Source of the DNA: Modestobacter muralis
GTDB taxonomy: Bacteria > Actinomycetota > Actinomycetes > Mycobacteriales > Geodermatophilaceae
Length of the DNA: 46,543 nt
Assembly (NCBI RefSeq): GCF_010682105.1
Contig: NZ_JAAGWH010000053.1
Location: forward strand, 1-46,543
Reading direction: 5' to 3'
The notes under the pieces were generated by a model. That model searched no databases and was not told where the DNA came from. It was given only the letters and a program-made list of their open reading frames with translations. Below, in pieces: positions 34,162-42,900 of this stretch (its first letter is position 1; each line of letters begins with the position of its first letter). The translations under genes were made by a program, and so were the position numbers.

Positions 34162-36384
34162 TCAGCCGCAGTCGTCGTGCAGGCGGTAGAGGGCCGCGTC
34201 GTCGGCTGAGGCCACGAGGTCGGCGACGTCGGCCAGCGCCGGGCTCCACGCCTCCCGCTCGTCGACGTAGACCCAGCGCACGCCCTCGGCCCGCATCCGG
34301 GCGCAGCCGGCGGCCGACGGGGCCGCGATCAGCGCGTCGTTGGCGGCCAGCAGCTCCGGGTCGTCGTAGTCGGCGGTGTCGTTCCCCGACGACGTCCAGG
34401 TGTAGTCGTAGGACCACCCCTCGACCAGCACCCGCCGCTCGGAGAAGGCGGCGACGGTGAACCACCGCGCGTCGCAGTCGCCGACGTCGCCGCGCAGGCA
34501 GTGCTTGTTGGTGACGACCAGGTCCTCGGGGTCCGACCGCTCACGCAGCTCGGCCATCACCGCCAGCTGGCCGTCGCTGACCGTCGCGTCGCTCGGGACG
34601 GCCTCGACGGTGACCGAGGCGTGCAGCACCTCCGGCAGCGCCCAGGGCTGCAGGGCCAGCACCAGGACCGGCAGCGCCCACACGACCGGCCACAGCCCAC
34701 CGCGGCGCCGGGCCACGGCCAGGCCGACGACGACCAGCCCGGCGAGGACCAGGGCCGCGGCGAGGGCGAGGCGGACCGGCCCGGAGGTGGCGGACAGGGC
34801 CGCCGGCGGCCGGGACACCAGCTGTGTGGCCACGACGGCGGCCGCCACGGGTACCAGCACCAGCGGTCCCAGAGCACGCACCGCCCCGGCCAGCAGCACC
34901 GCCAGGCCCACGACCAGCAGCGGCCAGCAGGCGTGGAAGAAGTAGAGCTGGGAGAACGACGGGTGCCCGAAGACGGCCAGCCCCAGGACCCCGGCGAGCG
35001 CGCCGCCCACCAGCGCCGGCTGGCCCGCGGCTGCCTGCGGCGTCCACCGGTGGAGCAGCAGCAGGGCGCTGGTCATCGCCACCATCACCGCGACGGAGGC
35101 CAGCTGCAGCAGCGGGCCGTCGTGGCCCACGGTGGCACCGGCCGGCAGGAAGCTCAGCGGCTCGACCCGGAAGCTCCCCGAGGACCGGGTCACCCCCAGC
35201 GTGGCGCCCACGACCGCGACCACGACGGCGACCGACGACCAGGTGAGCAGCAGGCGGCGGTCCCGGTCGCGCAGCCAGGCCAGCCAGGTCAGGCCCACGG
35301 CGCCCAGGACCGGCAGCACCGCCCCGCCACGGCCGCCGGCCGCGGCGAAGGTCAGCAGGAACAGCAGCAGGACCGACGCCGCCCGGGCACCCCGGGGTCC
35401 GCGTGGGGTGCGCACCTGCAGCACGAGGACGACGACGACCGCCAGCACCAGGGCGTTGGTGGAGTCGCGGTTGATCAGCACCCAGCCCGGCGTCTGCTGC
35501 ACCTGCTCGACGGTGGCCAGGACCGGGCCGCGCATGACCGCGAACAGCACCGGGGCCAGCGCGGCGGCCAGCCGGTTGCGGCTCACCACCCACGCGCAGC
35601 CGGCCAGCGCCACCGGCACCAGGACCGCCATCAGCGCCGGCCCGACCGCCAGCACGAGCTGCGCGGCCGTCGCGCCGGTCGCGTTGCCCAGCAGCCCGAG
35701 CGTGCCGAAGAACAGCCACGAGTAGCCGATCGGGACGTCGGGGATCCACGGGTAGACCTCGGGTGCCCGGGCCATGGCCTCGGCGGTGAGCGCGATGTGC
35801 CAGGTGACGTCGACGTAGTAGACGCGGAACGGGCCGGCCCCCGCCGACGGGCCGATCCGGTCGGCCAGCACCGGCGCGGCGAGCAGCCACGCGCCGGCCA
35901 GGCCCCACAGCGCCGGCGCGTGGCGGGTGAGCCGCGCCCACCGGTCCTCCGCCGGGGACCGCCAGCCGGTGCGGGCAGCGGGCAGCAGCCAGGCCAGGGC
36001 CGGCGCCGCGACGACCACCCACCGCAGGCCCGCCCAGCCGGCGACGCCGGACAGCCACACCGCGGTCCCGGCGACGGCCAGGCCGACGACCGCGCCGACG
36101 AGCAGGCGCACGGCAGCGCCGGCCCGCGGCAGCGCGAGGGCCACGAGACCGCAGTGCAGCGCGGTGAGCCCGGCGACGGCGAGCACGGAGCGGACCGTGA
36201 GACCCGGGCCCACGACGCCGGCGAGCACCCACAGCAGCGCGGCCAGGCCCACGCCTGCGGCGAGGACGGCGAGCAGACCGGGGACGGGACCGGGCGCCGG
36301 GTGGACGGCCGTCACGCCCGCGCCCCCGACCGGCCGGCCGGTGCGCTCCCGGCCGACCCGGTCGTCGCGGCGGTCGACGTCCAC
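34162..36384 (-). CDS. large polytopic membrane protein, GT-C glycosyltransferase-like
   Basis: 740 aa with about a dozen hydrophobic segments up to residue 620 and an extracytoplasmic C-terminal domain (about 620-740). The first large loop carries YYVDVTWHIALTAEAM and WIPDVPIGYSWLFFG, and another HPSFSQLYFFHACWP. An acidic residue in the first outer loop and a soluble tail with DLVVTNKHCL are reminiscent of GT-C enzymes that use polyprenyl-phosphate sugars. GTG 36384 is chosen because GGGAGG lies 6 nt upstream; GTG 36315 is an alternative. No sequence-specific family can be named. A polyprenol-sugar synthase-like gene lies at 19028, a possible donor supplier. Confidence 0.65.
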   Translation of the reverse strand: MDVDRRDDRVGRERTGRPVGGAGVTAVHPAPGPVPGLLAVLAAGVGLAALLWVLAGVVGPGLTVRSVLAVAGLTALHCGLVALALPRAGAAVRLLVGAVVGLAVAGTAVWLSGVAGWAGLRWVVVAAPALAWLLPAARTGWRSPAEDRWARLTRHAPALWGLAGAWLLAAPVLADRIGPSAGAGPFRVYYVDVTWHIALTAEAMARAPEVYPWIPDVPIGYSWLFFGTLGLLGNATGATAAQLVLAVGPALMAVLVPVALAGCAWVVSRNRLAAALAPVLFAVMRGPVLATVEQVQQTPGWVLINRDSTNALVLAVVVVLVLQVRTPRGPRGARAASVLLLFLLTFAAAGGRGGAVLPVLGAVGLTWLAWLRDRDRRLLLTWSSVAVVVAVVGATLGVTRSSGSFRVEPLSFLPAGATVGHDGPLLQLASVAVMVAMTSALLLLHRWTPQAAAGQPALVGGALAGVLGLAVFGHPSFSQLYFFHACWPLLVVGLAVLLAGAVRALGPLVLVPVAAAVVATQLVSRPPAALSATSGPVRLALAAALVLAGLVVVGLAVARRRGGLWPVVWALPVLVLALQPWALPEVLHASVTVEAVPSDATVSDGQLAVMAELRERSDPEDLVVTNKHCLRGDVGDCDARWFTVAAFSERRVLVEGWSYDYTWTSSGNDTADYDDPELLAANDALIAAPSAAGCARMRAEGVRWVYVDEREAWSPALADVADLVASADDAALYRLHDDCG

Positions 36385-36549
36385 GGGCCTCCTCCCTGCG
36401 CTGGGCGCGGTCACCGGTGGCGGGCGGGGCCGCGCCGGCCCCGGGCCCCTCGGCGATGCTAGGCACGGTGCCGCGCGGGTGAGGGGAGGGACACGGTCAC
36501 CACGGCGGGGGTGCCCTCGATCGGGCCGGTGCTCGGGCATCCTCAGGGG

Positions 36550-37125
36550 GTGCCGTACCCCGACAAGGTCCTCGGCGAGGACGAAGAGGTCGTCCGCCAC
36601 CTGCACCCGCACTGGCTGACCGTCCTGCGGCCCGTCGTGCTCTTCCTCGTGCTGGTCGGGGCGACGTCCTTCGGTGCCGCGCTGGTGCCGGCGGGGGCGG
36701 ACCAGGGGACGTGGCGGCTGGTCCTGGTCGCGGCCGCGCTGGTCCTCGCCCTGGTGTTCGTCGCCGTCCCGCTGCTGCGCTGGCGGACGACGCACTACGT
36801 GCTCACCACCCACCGGCTGCTGTTCCGCACCGGGGTGCTGGCCCGGCACGGCCGGGACATCGGGCTGTCCCGGATCACCGACGTCTCCTTCCGGCAGAGC
36901 CTGTGGGACCGGGTCGTGAACTCCGGCACGGTCTCGATCGAGACCGCGGGGGAGGGCGGGGCCACGGTGTTCTCCGCGATCCCCGACAGCGAGGGCGTGC
37001 AGCAGTTGCTCAACCAGCTGGTCGAGGAGGACGCCGACCGGCGGGCCGCCCGCGGCGGGTCCCCGGCCGCCGGCCACCAGCCCTGGGAAGCCTACGACGG
37101 GCAGCACCCCACCGAGCGGTTCTGA
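36550..37125 (+). CDS. PH-domain (bPH2) membrane protein
   Basis: 191 aa. It opens VPYPDKVLGEDEEVVRHLHPHW, the typical start of the actinobacterial family that includes Rv3278c of M. tuberculosis. Two membrane segments (about 24-45 and 55-78) are followed by the PH-like domain: THYVLTTHRLLFRTGVL, GRDIGLSRITDVSF, GTVSIETAGEGGATVFSAIPD, then a basic hydrophilic tail. Function unknown. GTG 36550 is chosen over an in-frame upstream ATG at 36511 because the family sequence begins here. Its position close to birA matches M. tuberculosis, with the GT-C-like gene inserted between. Confidence 0.85.
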   Translation: MPYPDKVLGEDEEVVRHLHPHWLTVLRPVVLFLVLVGATSFGAALVPAGADQGTWRLVLVAAALVLALVFVAVPLLRWRTTHYVLTTHRLLFRTGVLARHGRDIGLSRITDVSFRQSLWDRVVNSGTVSIETAGEGGATVFSAIPDSEGVQQLLNQLVEEDADRRAARGGSPAAGHQPWEAYDGQHPTERF

Positions 37126-37180
37126 GCCCGGACCCGGCGACGGACGGCGGGCCGCGTCCGGTCCTGTCGGAGGGGCGACC

Positions 37181-37186
37181 TACCGT
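37181..37186 (+). promoter_or_regulatory. putative -10 (TACCGT) for leaderless sbcD
   Basis: TACCGT followed by 7 nt and ATG 37194, with no Shine-Dalgarno. Confidence 0.4.
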
Positions 37187-37193
37187 GCGGGGC

Positions 37194-38345
37194 ATGCGGC
37201 TGCTGCACACCTCCGACTGGCACGTCGGCCGTTCCCTGCACGGCACCGACCTCCTCGCCGAGCAGGAGGCGGTGCTCGGTGCCCTCGCCGACGTGGTGGC
37301 CGCCGAGGGGGTCGACGTGGTCCTGGTCGCCGGGGACGTCTACGACCGCGCGGTGCCCTCCGCCGACGCGACCGGCGTGTTCAGCCGGGTCGTCAACCGC
37401 CTCCTCCGGGCCGGCGCGCAGGTCGTGCTGACCCCGGGCAACCACGACTCCGCCCGCCGGCTCGGCACCCTGTCGGAGGTGCTCGCCGCCGGTGGGCTGC
37501 ACGTCCGCGCCGACACCCCGCGGCTCGACGAGCCGGTGCTGTTCACCGACGAGCACGGGGAGGTGGCCGTCTACGGGCTGCCCTACCTGGAGCCGGAGAT
37601 CGCCCGCCACGAGCTGGGCCTGCCCGAGGCCCGCAGCCACGAGGCGGTGCTCGCCGCGGCGATGACGCGGGTCCGGGCCGACCTGTCCCGGCGGCCGGGC
37701 GCGCGGTCGGTCGTGCTGGCGCACGCCTTCGTGGGGGGCGGCCAGCCGAGTGAGAGCGAGCGCGACATCGCCGTCGGCGGGGTGGACCTGGTGCCGGCCG
37801 GGGTCTTCGACGGCGTCGACTACGTCGCCCTGGGCCACCTGCACCGCCCGCAGTCCCTCAGCGACCGGGTGCGCTACAGCGGCTCGCCGCTGGCCTACTC
37901 CTTCGGCGAGGCCGGGCAGCAGAAGCAGGCCTGGCTCGTCGACCTCGACGCCGGTGGCCTGGCCGGGGTGCGGGCCGTGCCGCTGCCGACGCCGCGCCGG
38001 CTCACCGTGCTGCGCGGCGAGCTGCCCGAGCTGCTCGCCGACCCGGCCCTCGCTCCGGTCGAGGAGCACTTCGTCTCCGTGCAGCTCAGCGACCCGGTCC
38101 GCCCGGTCGACCCGATGCGCCAGCTGCAGGGCCGGTTCCCGCACTGCGTCCACCTGGAGTGGACCGGTTCGGGCCCGGGCACCGACACCCGCTCCTACAC
38201 CGAGCGGCTCTCCGGCCGCAGCGACCTCGAGGTCGCCGGGGAGTTCGTCACCCACGTCCGCGGCGGGGTCGAGGCCAGCGCCGTCGAGCGGGAGCTGCTG
38301 GGTCGGGCGCTCGCCGCCGCGGCGCGCGCCGAGGCGGCGCTGTGA
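37194..38345 (+). CDS. sbcD: exonuclease SbcCD nuclease subunit SbcD
   Basis: 383 aa Mre11-type metallophosphoesterase. Phosphodiesterase motifs: LLHTSDWHVGR (Asp and His ligands), VAGDVYDRAVPS, TPGNHDSARRL, VLAHAFV and ALGHLHRPQ. A C-terminal capping/SbcC-binding region follows. With SbcC it processes hairpins and protein-blocked DNA ends. The stop overlaps the sbcC GTG by 4 nt. Confidence 0.95.
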   Translation: MRLLHTSDWHVGRSLHGTDLLAEQEAVLGALADVVAAEGVDVVLVAGDVYDRAVPSADATGVFSRVVNRLLRAGAQVVLTPGNHDSARRLGTLSEVLAAGGLHVRADTPRLDEPVLFTDEHGEVAVYGLPYLEPEIARHELGLPEARSHEAVLAAAMTRVRADLSRRPGARSVVLAHAFVGGGQPSESERDIAVGGVDLVPAGVFDGVDYVALGHLHRPQSLSDRVRYSGSPLAYSFGEAGQQKQAWLVDLDAGGLAGVRAVPLPTPRRLTVLRGELPELLADPALAPVEEHFVSVQLSDPVRPVDPMRQLQGRFPHCVHLEWTGSGPGTDTRSYTERLSGRSDLEVAGEFVTHVRGGVEASAVERELLGRALAAAARAEAAL

Positions 38346-41302
38346 GGGTGCACCGGCTGGAGCTGACCGCGTTCGGCCCGTTCGCCGACACGGTCGCCGT
38401 CGACCTCGACGAGGTCGGCCGCGACGGGCTGTTCCTGCTCTGGGGCCCCACCGGCGCGGGCAAGACCACCCTGCTCGACGCGGTCGTCTACGCCCTCTAC
38501 GGAACCGTCCCCGGGGCCCGCGGGCAGGAGCGCCGGCTGCGCAGCGACCACGCCGGCCCCGGCGTGCGCACCGAGGTCCAGTGCGAGGTCACCCTGGGCG
38601 GGGAGCGCCTGCTGGTGGTCCGCCGTCCCGAGCAGCAGCGCCCCAAGCTCAAGGGCACCGGCGTCACCAAGGAGCAGGCGAGGCTCACCGTCCAGCGGTG
38701 GACCGGTGCCGGCTGGGAGCCGGTGAGCACCCGTATCGACGAGGGCTCCGAGCACCTGCGCACCCGGCTGGGGCTCTCGGCCGAGCAGTTCTGCCAGGTC
38801 GTGCTGCTGCCCCAGGGCGACTTTGCCCGGTTCCTGCGGGCCGAGCCCGAGGAGCGCGGCAAGCTGCTCCAGACCCTGTTCGACGTGAGCCGGTTCGGCC
38901 AGGTCGAGGGGTGGCTCGACGAGCAGCGCCGCGCCGCCGAGGGCGAGCTGCGGGCGGTCGCGGGGCAGGCCGGCACGTTGCTGGCCCGCGTCGCCCAGGT
39001 CGCCGACGTCGCGGTGCCCGAGGAGCTGGCACCCGACCTCGTGGGCGCCCCCTCGTCCGCACGTGCAGGTACCTGGGTGCACCGGGTGCGGGCCGGGGCC
39101 GCCGAGCACCTGCGCGCGCAGGAGCGGGCGGCCGCGGAGGCGGCGGCCGAGGTGGTCCGGGTCGACGCCGTGCTGGCCGCGGCCCGGGCCGAGGTCGACC
39201 GGCACGTCCGCCGCGACCGCGCGCGGGCCGAGCGGGCCCGGCTGGCCGCCGAGGCCGACGAGCTCGAGCCGCTGCGCGACCTGCTGGACGCCGGCACCCG
39301 GGCCGAACCGGTCCGCGACGTGCTGGAGGCCGCCGGGCGCGTCGCACTGGACGCCGAGCACGCCGCCGGGCAGCTGGCCGGGGCGCGGCGGTCCTGGGCC
39401 GCCGTCGCGGCCGGTCGGCCCGCCGACACCGCGCTGGCCCGCGCGCTGCGGGACGAGGCAGCCTCCCTGCGGGCCCTGCTGCCGGAGGTCGACCGGGCCG
39501 CCGCGCTCACCACCGCGGTCGGCCGCGGCGTCCGCCGGGTCGAGGACCTGGAGCGCCGCAGCACCGCCGACGACGCCGCGGCCGAGGCCTGGCCGGCCCG
39601 GGTGGCCGCCCAGGAGCAGGTGGTCGAGGCTGCCGCCGAGGCCGCCGCGCGGCTGCCGGGGCTGACCGAGGCCCTGGAGCGCGGCCGGGCAGCGGTGCGG
39701 GCCGCCGCCGCGGTGCTCTCCCTCACCGCCCGGTCGCAGGAGCAGCACGACCGGGCCACCGCCGCCCGGGAGACCTGGTTGGACGCCCGCGAGCGCTGGA
39801 CCGACCTGCGGGCCCAGCGGCTGGAGGGCATGGCGGCCGAGCTGGCCGCCGGCCTCGCCGACGGCGCCGACTGCCCGGTGTGCGGCGCCCACGAGCACCC
39901 CCGGCTGGCCGTGCACACCGGCCCCGTCGTCACCCAGGCCGACGAGGACGCCGCCCGCGCCACCACCGACCGGCTCGAGGCAGCGCACCGGGCCGTCCAG
40001 CAGCAGGCCGAGCAGACCGAGCGCGAGCTGGCCGCGCTGCGCGCCCGGGCCGGCAGCACGCCGCTCGCCGAGCAGGAGGCGGCGCTGGCCGCGGCGGCGG
40101 CGGAGGAGCGGGTGGTCCGCGACCGGGCCGGCGCACTCGACGGCGCCCGCCGGGCACTCGCCGCATTCGTCGCCGAACGGGACGCCGCGGTGACCGCCCG
40201 GGCTGCCACCCGCGAGGAGCTGGCCCTGGCCCGCGCCGAGCTCGCCGCCACCCGGGACCAGCTCGCCGACGTCGAGCAGCGGCTCACCGCGGCCCGGGGC
40301 GAGGACGCCGGCCTCGCCGAGCGGATCCGGCGCCTGACCGGCGAGGCCGAGTGCTGCGAGGCGCTCGTCGACGCCGAGGGCGCCGAGCTGCGGTCCCGCG
40401 CCGTGGCCGACGCCGCGCAGCGGCTGGCCCGGGAGCGGGTGGTCGAGGCCGGCTTCCCCGACCTGCTGGCCGCCGCCGACGCCCTGCTCGACCGTGGGCG
40501 CGCCGCCACGATCGGCGCCCGGGTGGCCGGGCACGACCAGCAGTGGCAGGTCGTCAACGCCACCCTGGCCGAGCCCGAGCTGGCCGACCTCGCCCCGCGG
40601 CCCGACGTCGAGGCGATCACCGCCACCTGCCGCACGGCCACCACCGCCCGCGAGGACGCCGTCGCCGCGCTGGCCCAGGCGCGGGCGCGCACCACCGCGC
40701 TCGACGGGCTGGCCGCCGACCTGACCGCCGTCGAGGTCGAGCTCGACGAGCGGCGGGCCGCGGCCGAGCAGGTGACCGCGCTCGCCGACCTGGTCAACGG
40801 GCGGGGGGCGAACACCCTGCGCATGCGGCTGCAGTCCTTCGTGCTCGCCGCGCGGCTGGAACAGGTGGCCGAGGTGGCGAGCCGTCGGCTGCGCGACATG
40901 TCCGGTGGGCGCTACACGTTCCTGCACAGCGACGCCCAGGGCCGGCACGGTGCCCGCGGTGGCCTCGGCCTCGACGTGCTCGACGAGTACACCGGCGTGC
41001 GCCGGCCCACCAAGACCCTCTCCGGTGGCGAGAGCTTCATGGCCTCCCTCGCCCTGGCGCTCGGCCTGGCCGACGTGGTCACCGCCGAGAGCGGCGGCGT
41101 GCAGATCGACACCCTCTTCGTCGACGAGGGCTTCGGCACCCTGGACCCGCAGTCGCTGGACGCGGTGATGACCGTGCTCGACGAGCTCCGCCGCGGCGGG
41201 CGCACCGTCGGCGTGATCAGCCACGTCGAGGAGCTGCGCACCCGGATCACCAGCCGACTGGAGGTCGTCAGCGGCCGGGAGGGCTCCCGGCTGGCGAGCT
41301 GA
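38342..41302 (+). CDS. sbcC: exonuclease SbcCD ATPase subunit SbcC
   Basis: 986 aa Rad50-like ATPase. Walker A GPTGAGKT (35-42), the Q-loop region LLPQGDFARFLRA, long Ala/Glu/Arg-rich coiled coils (about 190-500 and 525-800), the zinc hook Cys511-Pro-Val-Cys514 at the apex, ABC signature LSGGES (from 893), and Walker B TLFVDEGFGTLD (about 925). GTG 38342 overlaps the sbcD stop and begins VRVHRLELTAFGPF, the family opening. Convergent with the PseG-PseH gene. Confidence 0.95.
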   Translation: MRVHRLELTAFGPFADTVAVDLDEVGRDGLFLLWGPTGAGKTTLLDAVVYALYGTVPGARGQERRLRSDHAGPGVRTEVQCEVTLGGERLLVVRRPEQQRPKLKGTGVTKEQARLTVQRWTGAGWEPVSTRIDEGSEHLRTRLGLSAEQFCQVVLLPQGDFARFLRAEPEERGKLLQTLFDVSRFGQVEGWLDEQRRAAEGELRAVAGQAGTLLARVAQVADVAVPEELAPDLVGAPSSARAGTWVHRVRAGAAEHLRAQERAAAEAAAEVVRVDAVLAAARAEVDRHVRRDRARAERARLAAEADELEPLRDLLDAGTRAEPVRDVLEAAGRVALDAEHAAGQLAGARRSWAAVAAGRPADTALARALRDEAASLRALLPEVDRAAALTTAVGRGVRRVEDLERRSTADDAAAEAWPARVAAQEQVVEAAAEAAARLPGLTEALERGRAAVRAAAAVLSLTARSQEQHDRATAARETWLDARERWTDLRAQRLEGMAAELAAGLADGADCPVCGAHEHPRLAVHTGPVVTQADEDAARATTDRLEAAHRAVQQQAEQTERELAALRARAGSTPLAEQEAALAAAAAEERVVRDRAGALDGARRALAAFVAERDAAVTARAATREELALARAELAATRDQLADVEQRLTAARGEDAGLAERIRRLTGEAECCEALVDAEGAELRSRAVADAAQRLARERVVEAGFPDLLAAADALLDRGRAATIGARVAGHDQQWQVVNATLAEPELADLAPRPDVEAITATCRTATTAREDAVAALAQARARTTALDGLAADLTAVEVELDERRAAAEQVTALADLVNGRGANTLRMRLQSFVLAARLEQVAEVASRRLRDMSGGRYTFLHSDAQGRHGARGGLGLDVLDEYTGVRRPTKTLSGGESFMASLALALGLADVVTAESGGVQIDTLFVDEGFGTLDPQSLDAVMTVLDELRRGGRTVGVISHVEELRTRITSRLEVVSGREGSRLAS

Positions 41303-41306
41303 CGCC

Positions 41307-41343
41307 CCGGGTCGACCCGGCTGGACCCGACCTCCCGGGTCGG
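41307..41343. terminator. convergent terminator region after sbcC and the PseG-PseH gene
   Basis: A perfect 14-bp palindrome CCGGGTCGACCCGG (41307-41320) is followed by a 6-bp hairpin CCGACC/GGTCGG (41327-41332, 41338-41343), filling the 42-bp convergent gap. Confidence 0.5.
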
Positions 41344-41344
41344 C

Positions 41345-42898
41345 CTACCGGGTCGGGCCGGGGCCGGCCGATCCTGCGCGGAGTGACCCGGCGGGTCCGG
41401 GGTCCAGCGTCCTGGCCCAGTGGTCGACGCCGGGGTCCGCCGCCGACGCGGCCTCGTCGCGGGAGTACCCGGCCCGCCGGAAGAGCGCCCCCGAGGCGGC
41501 GTTGTCCACCTTGACGCGGGCGGTGACCCGGCAGTCGGCCGCCGGCCCGGCGGCCAGGAACTCCTCGCCGCAGGCCAGCACCGTGGCCGCCCGGCCCCGG
41601 CCCCGCTGCTGCGGGGCGAGGGTGATCGACACCTCCCGGTCGGTGCCGGTGTCCCGGTCGAACCGCACGGTGCCCACCGGGTCCCCGTCGTGCCGCACCA
41701 GCAGCAGCTCGCGGTCCGGGTCGGCGAGCACCCGGTCGAACCACGCCCCGTGCTCGGCGGGCGAGACCTCCGCCGGGTTCAGCGAACGGCGCCGGGTCTC
41801 CGGGTCGTTCCGCCAGGACAGCAGCAGGTCGCTGTCGGCGGCCGTCGCGGGTGCCACCTCCCAGCCGCGTTGCTCCGGCGCGCTCGACCCCGCCGCCACC
41901 GCACTCCACGCGGCCACCAGCCGGGCGGCACCCGCACCGTCGACCTGGTCGGCGGCGGCGGCGGTCAGCGCGGCCAGCCGGTCCGGGTCGTCCAGCAGTT
42001 CCCGCAGCGCCCGGGCGCCGTCGTCGGCCAGCTCCTCGGCCGCCCCCAGACCCAGCGCCGCGCCCGCGGTGACCAGCCGGTCGTGGGTCTCGGCCTGGTT
42101 GGGCACGACCTGCACCACGGCCATCGGCACCCCGAGGACGGCCAGCTCGGCGGTGGTCGTGCCGCTCGCGGTGATCACGAGCAGCGCGTCGGCGGCCAGC
42201 TCCACCAGGTCGGCCGCCGGGCGCCGGCGCACCAGCCGCCCATCGGTGGACGGCTCCTCCCCGGCGGCCGGGTCGAGGGACAGCACCTCCACCGGGACGC
42301 CGCCGACCCGCAGCCCGTCGGTGGCCGCCAGCGCCAGGGCCGCCAGCCGGGGCGCGACCCCGGTGGCATCCGTGCCGCCGGCCACGACCAGCACCCGGGC
42401 CGCGGGCGTGCGTCCGGTGCGGGTCTGCGCAGCGGTGCGGACCTGCGCACGCACCATCGCCTGGCGAGGCCCGGTCAGCCGGACCCGCGCCGACGACACC
42501 ACCGCGGCGGTCACGTGCCCGGCGGCGGAGGCGTCGAGCACGACGTGGGCGTCGCGGCGTCCGTACCGGCCGTCCTGCACGGCGCTGACCAGCAGCTCGG
42601 CCGGGTCCCCGACGGCACAGTCGAGCTGGTCGTAGGAGTCGACGTGCACCGCCGCGGCACCCAGCTGCCGGGCGAGCGCGTCGAGCGGGCCCGGGCCGGC
42701 CGGGTGCACCAGGACGCCCGCGTGCCCGACCATCTCCCGGGCCAGCGGCGCGGTCACCTCACCGACCAGCACGCACCGCCAGCCCGCCGCGCGGGCCGCC
42801 TCGGCGACCGCCAGGCAGCGCACCAGGTGACCGACCCCGCCGGCGGGCACCGCGTCGCACCGCAGCAGCACGAGGGGCGCCGTGCCCGGAGCGGTCAC
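41345..42898 (-). CDS. fusion of UDP-sugar hydrolase PseG with GNAT acetyltransferase PseH
   Basis: 517 aa. Residues 1-340 are a GT-B-like PseG module: LLRCDAVPAGGVGHLVRCLAVA with His24 in the catalytic GxGH, ARVLVVAGGTDATG, and ITASGTTTAELAVLGVP with NQ, where UDP is bound. Residues 345-500 are a GNAT domain: LLLSWRNDPETRRRSLN, VGTVRFD, the acetyl-CoA loop QQRGRGRA (430-437) and NAASGALFRRAGY. PseH acetylates the 4-amino sugar and PseG then removes UDP, so two successive pseudaminate steps are on one chain. The PseG domain comes first although it acts second. GTG 42898 lies 2 nt after the upstream cytidylyltransferase stop. Confidence 0.88.
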   Translation of the reverse strand: MTAPGTAPLVLLRCDAVPAGGVGHLVRCLAVAEAARAAGWRCVLVGEVTAPLAREMVGHAGVLVHPAGPGPLDALARQLGAAAVHVDSYDQLDCAVGDPAELLVSAVQDGRYGRRDAHVVLDASAAGHVTAAVVSSARVRLTGPRQAMVRAQVRTAAQTRTGRTPAARVLVVAGGTDATGVAPRLAALALAATDGLRVGGVPVEVLSLDPAAGEEPSTDGRLVRRRPAADLVELAADALLVITASGTTTAELAVLGVPMAVVQVVPNQAETHDRLVTAGAALGLGAAEELADDGARALRELLDDPDRLAALTAAAADQVDGAGAARLVAAWSAVAAGSSAPEQRGWEVAPATAADSDLLLSWRNDPETRRRSLNPAEVSPAEHGAWFDRVLADPDRELLLVRHDGDPVGTVRFDRDTGTDREVSITLAPQQRGRGRAATVLACGEEFLAAGPAADCRVTARVKVDNAASGALFRRAGYSRDEAASAADPGVDHWARTLDPGPAGSLRAGSAGPGPTR

Positions 42899-42900
42899 GG

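Noticed and set aside
36384-37107. Upstream extension of the GT-C-like frame to 37107 on the minus strand
   Set aside because: That part is antisense to the PH-domain gene and lacks membrane segments; a GGGAGG ribosome binding site supports the start at 36384.
38195-41224. About 1000-codon minus-strand open frame opposite sbcC
   Set aside because: It is a shadow of SbcC; no domain is recognisable and the plus strand carries Walker, zinc hook and signature motifs.
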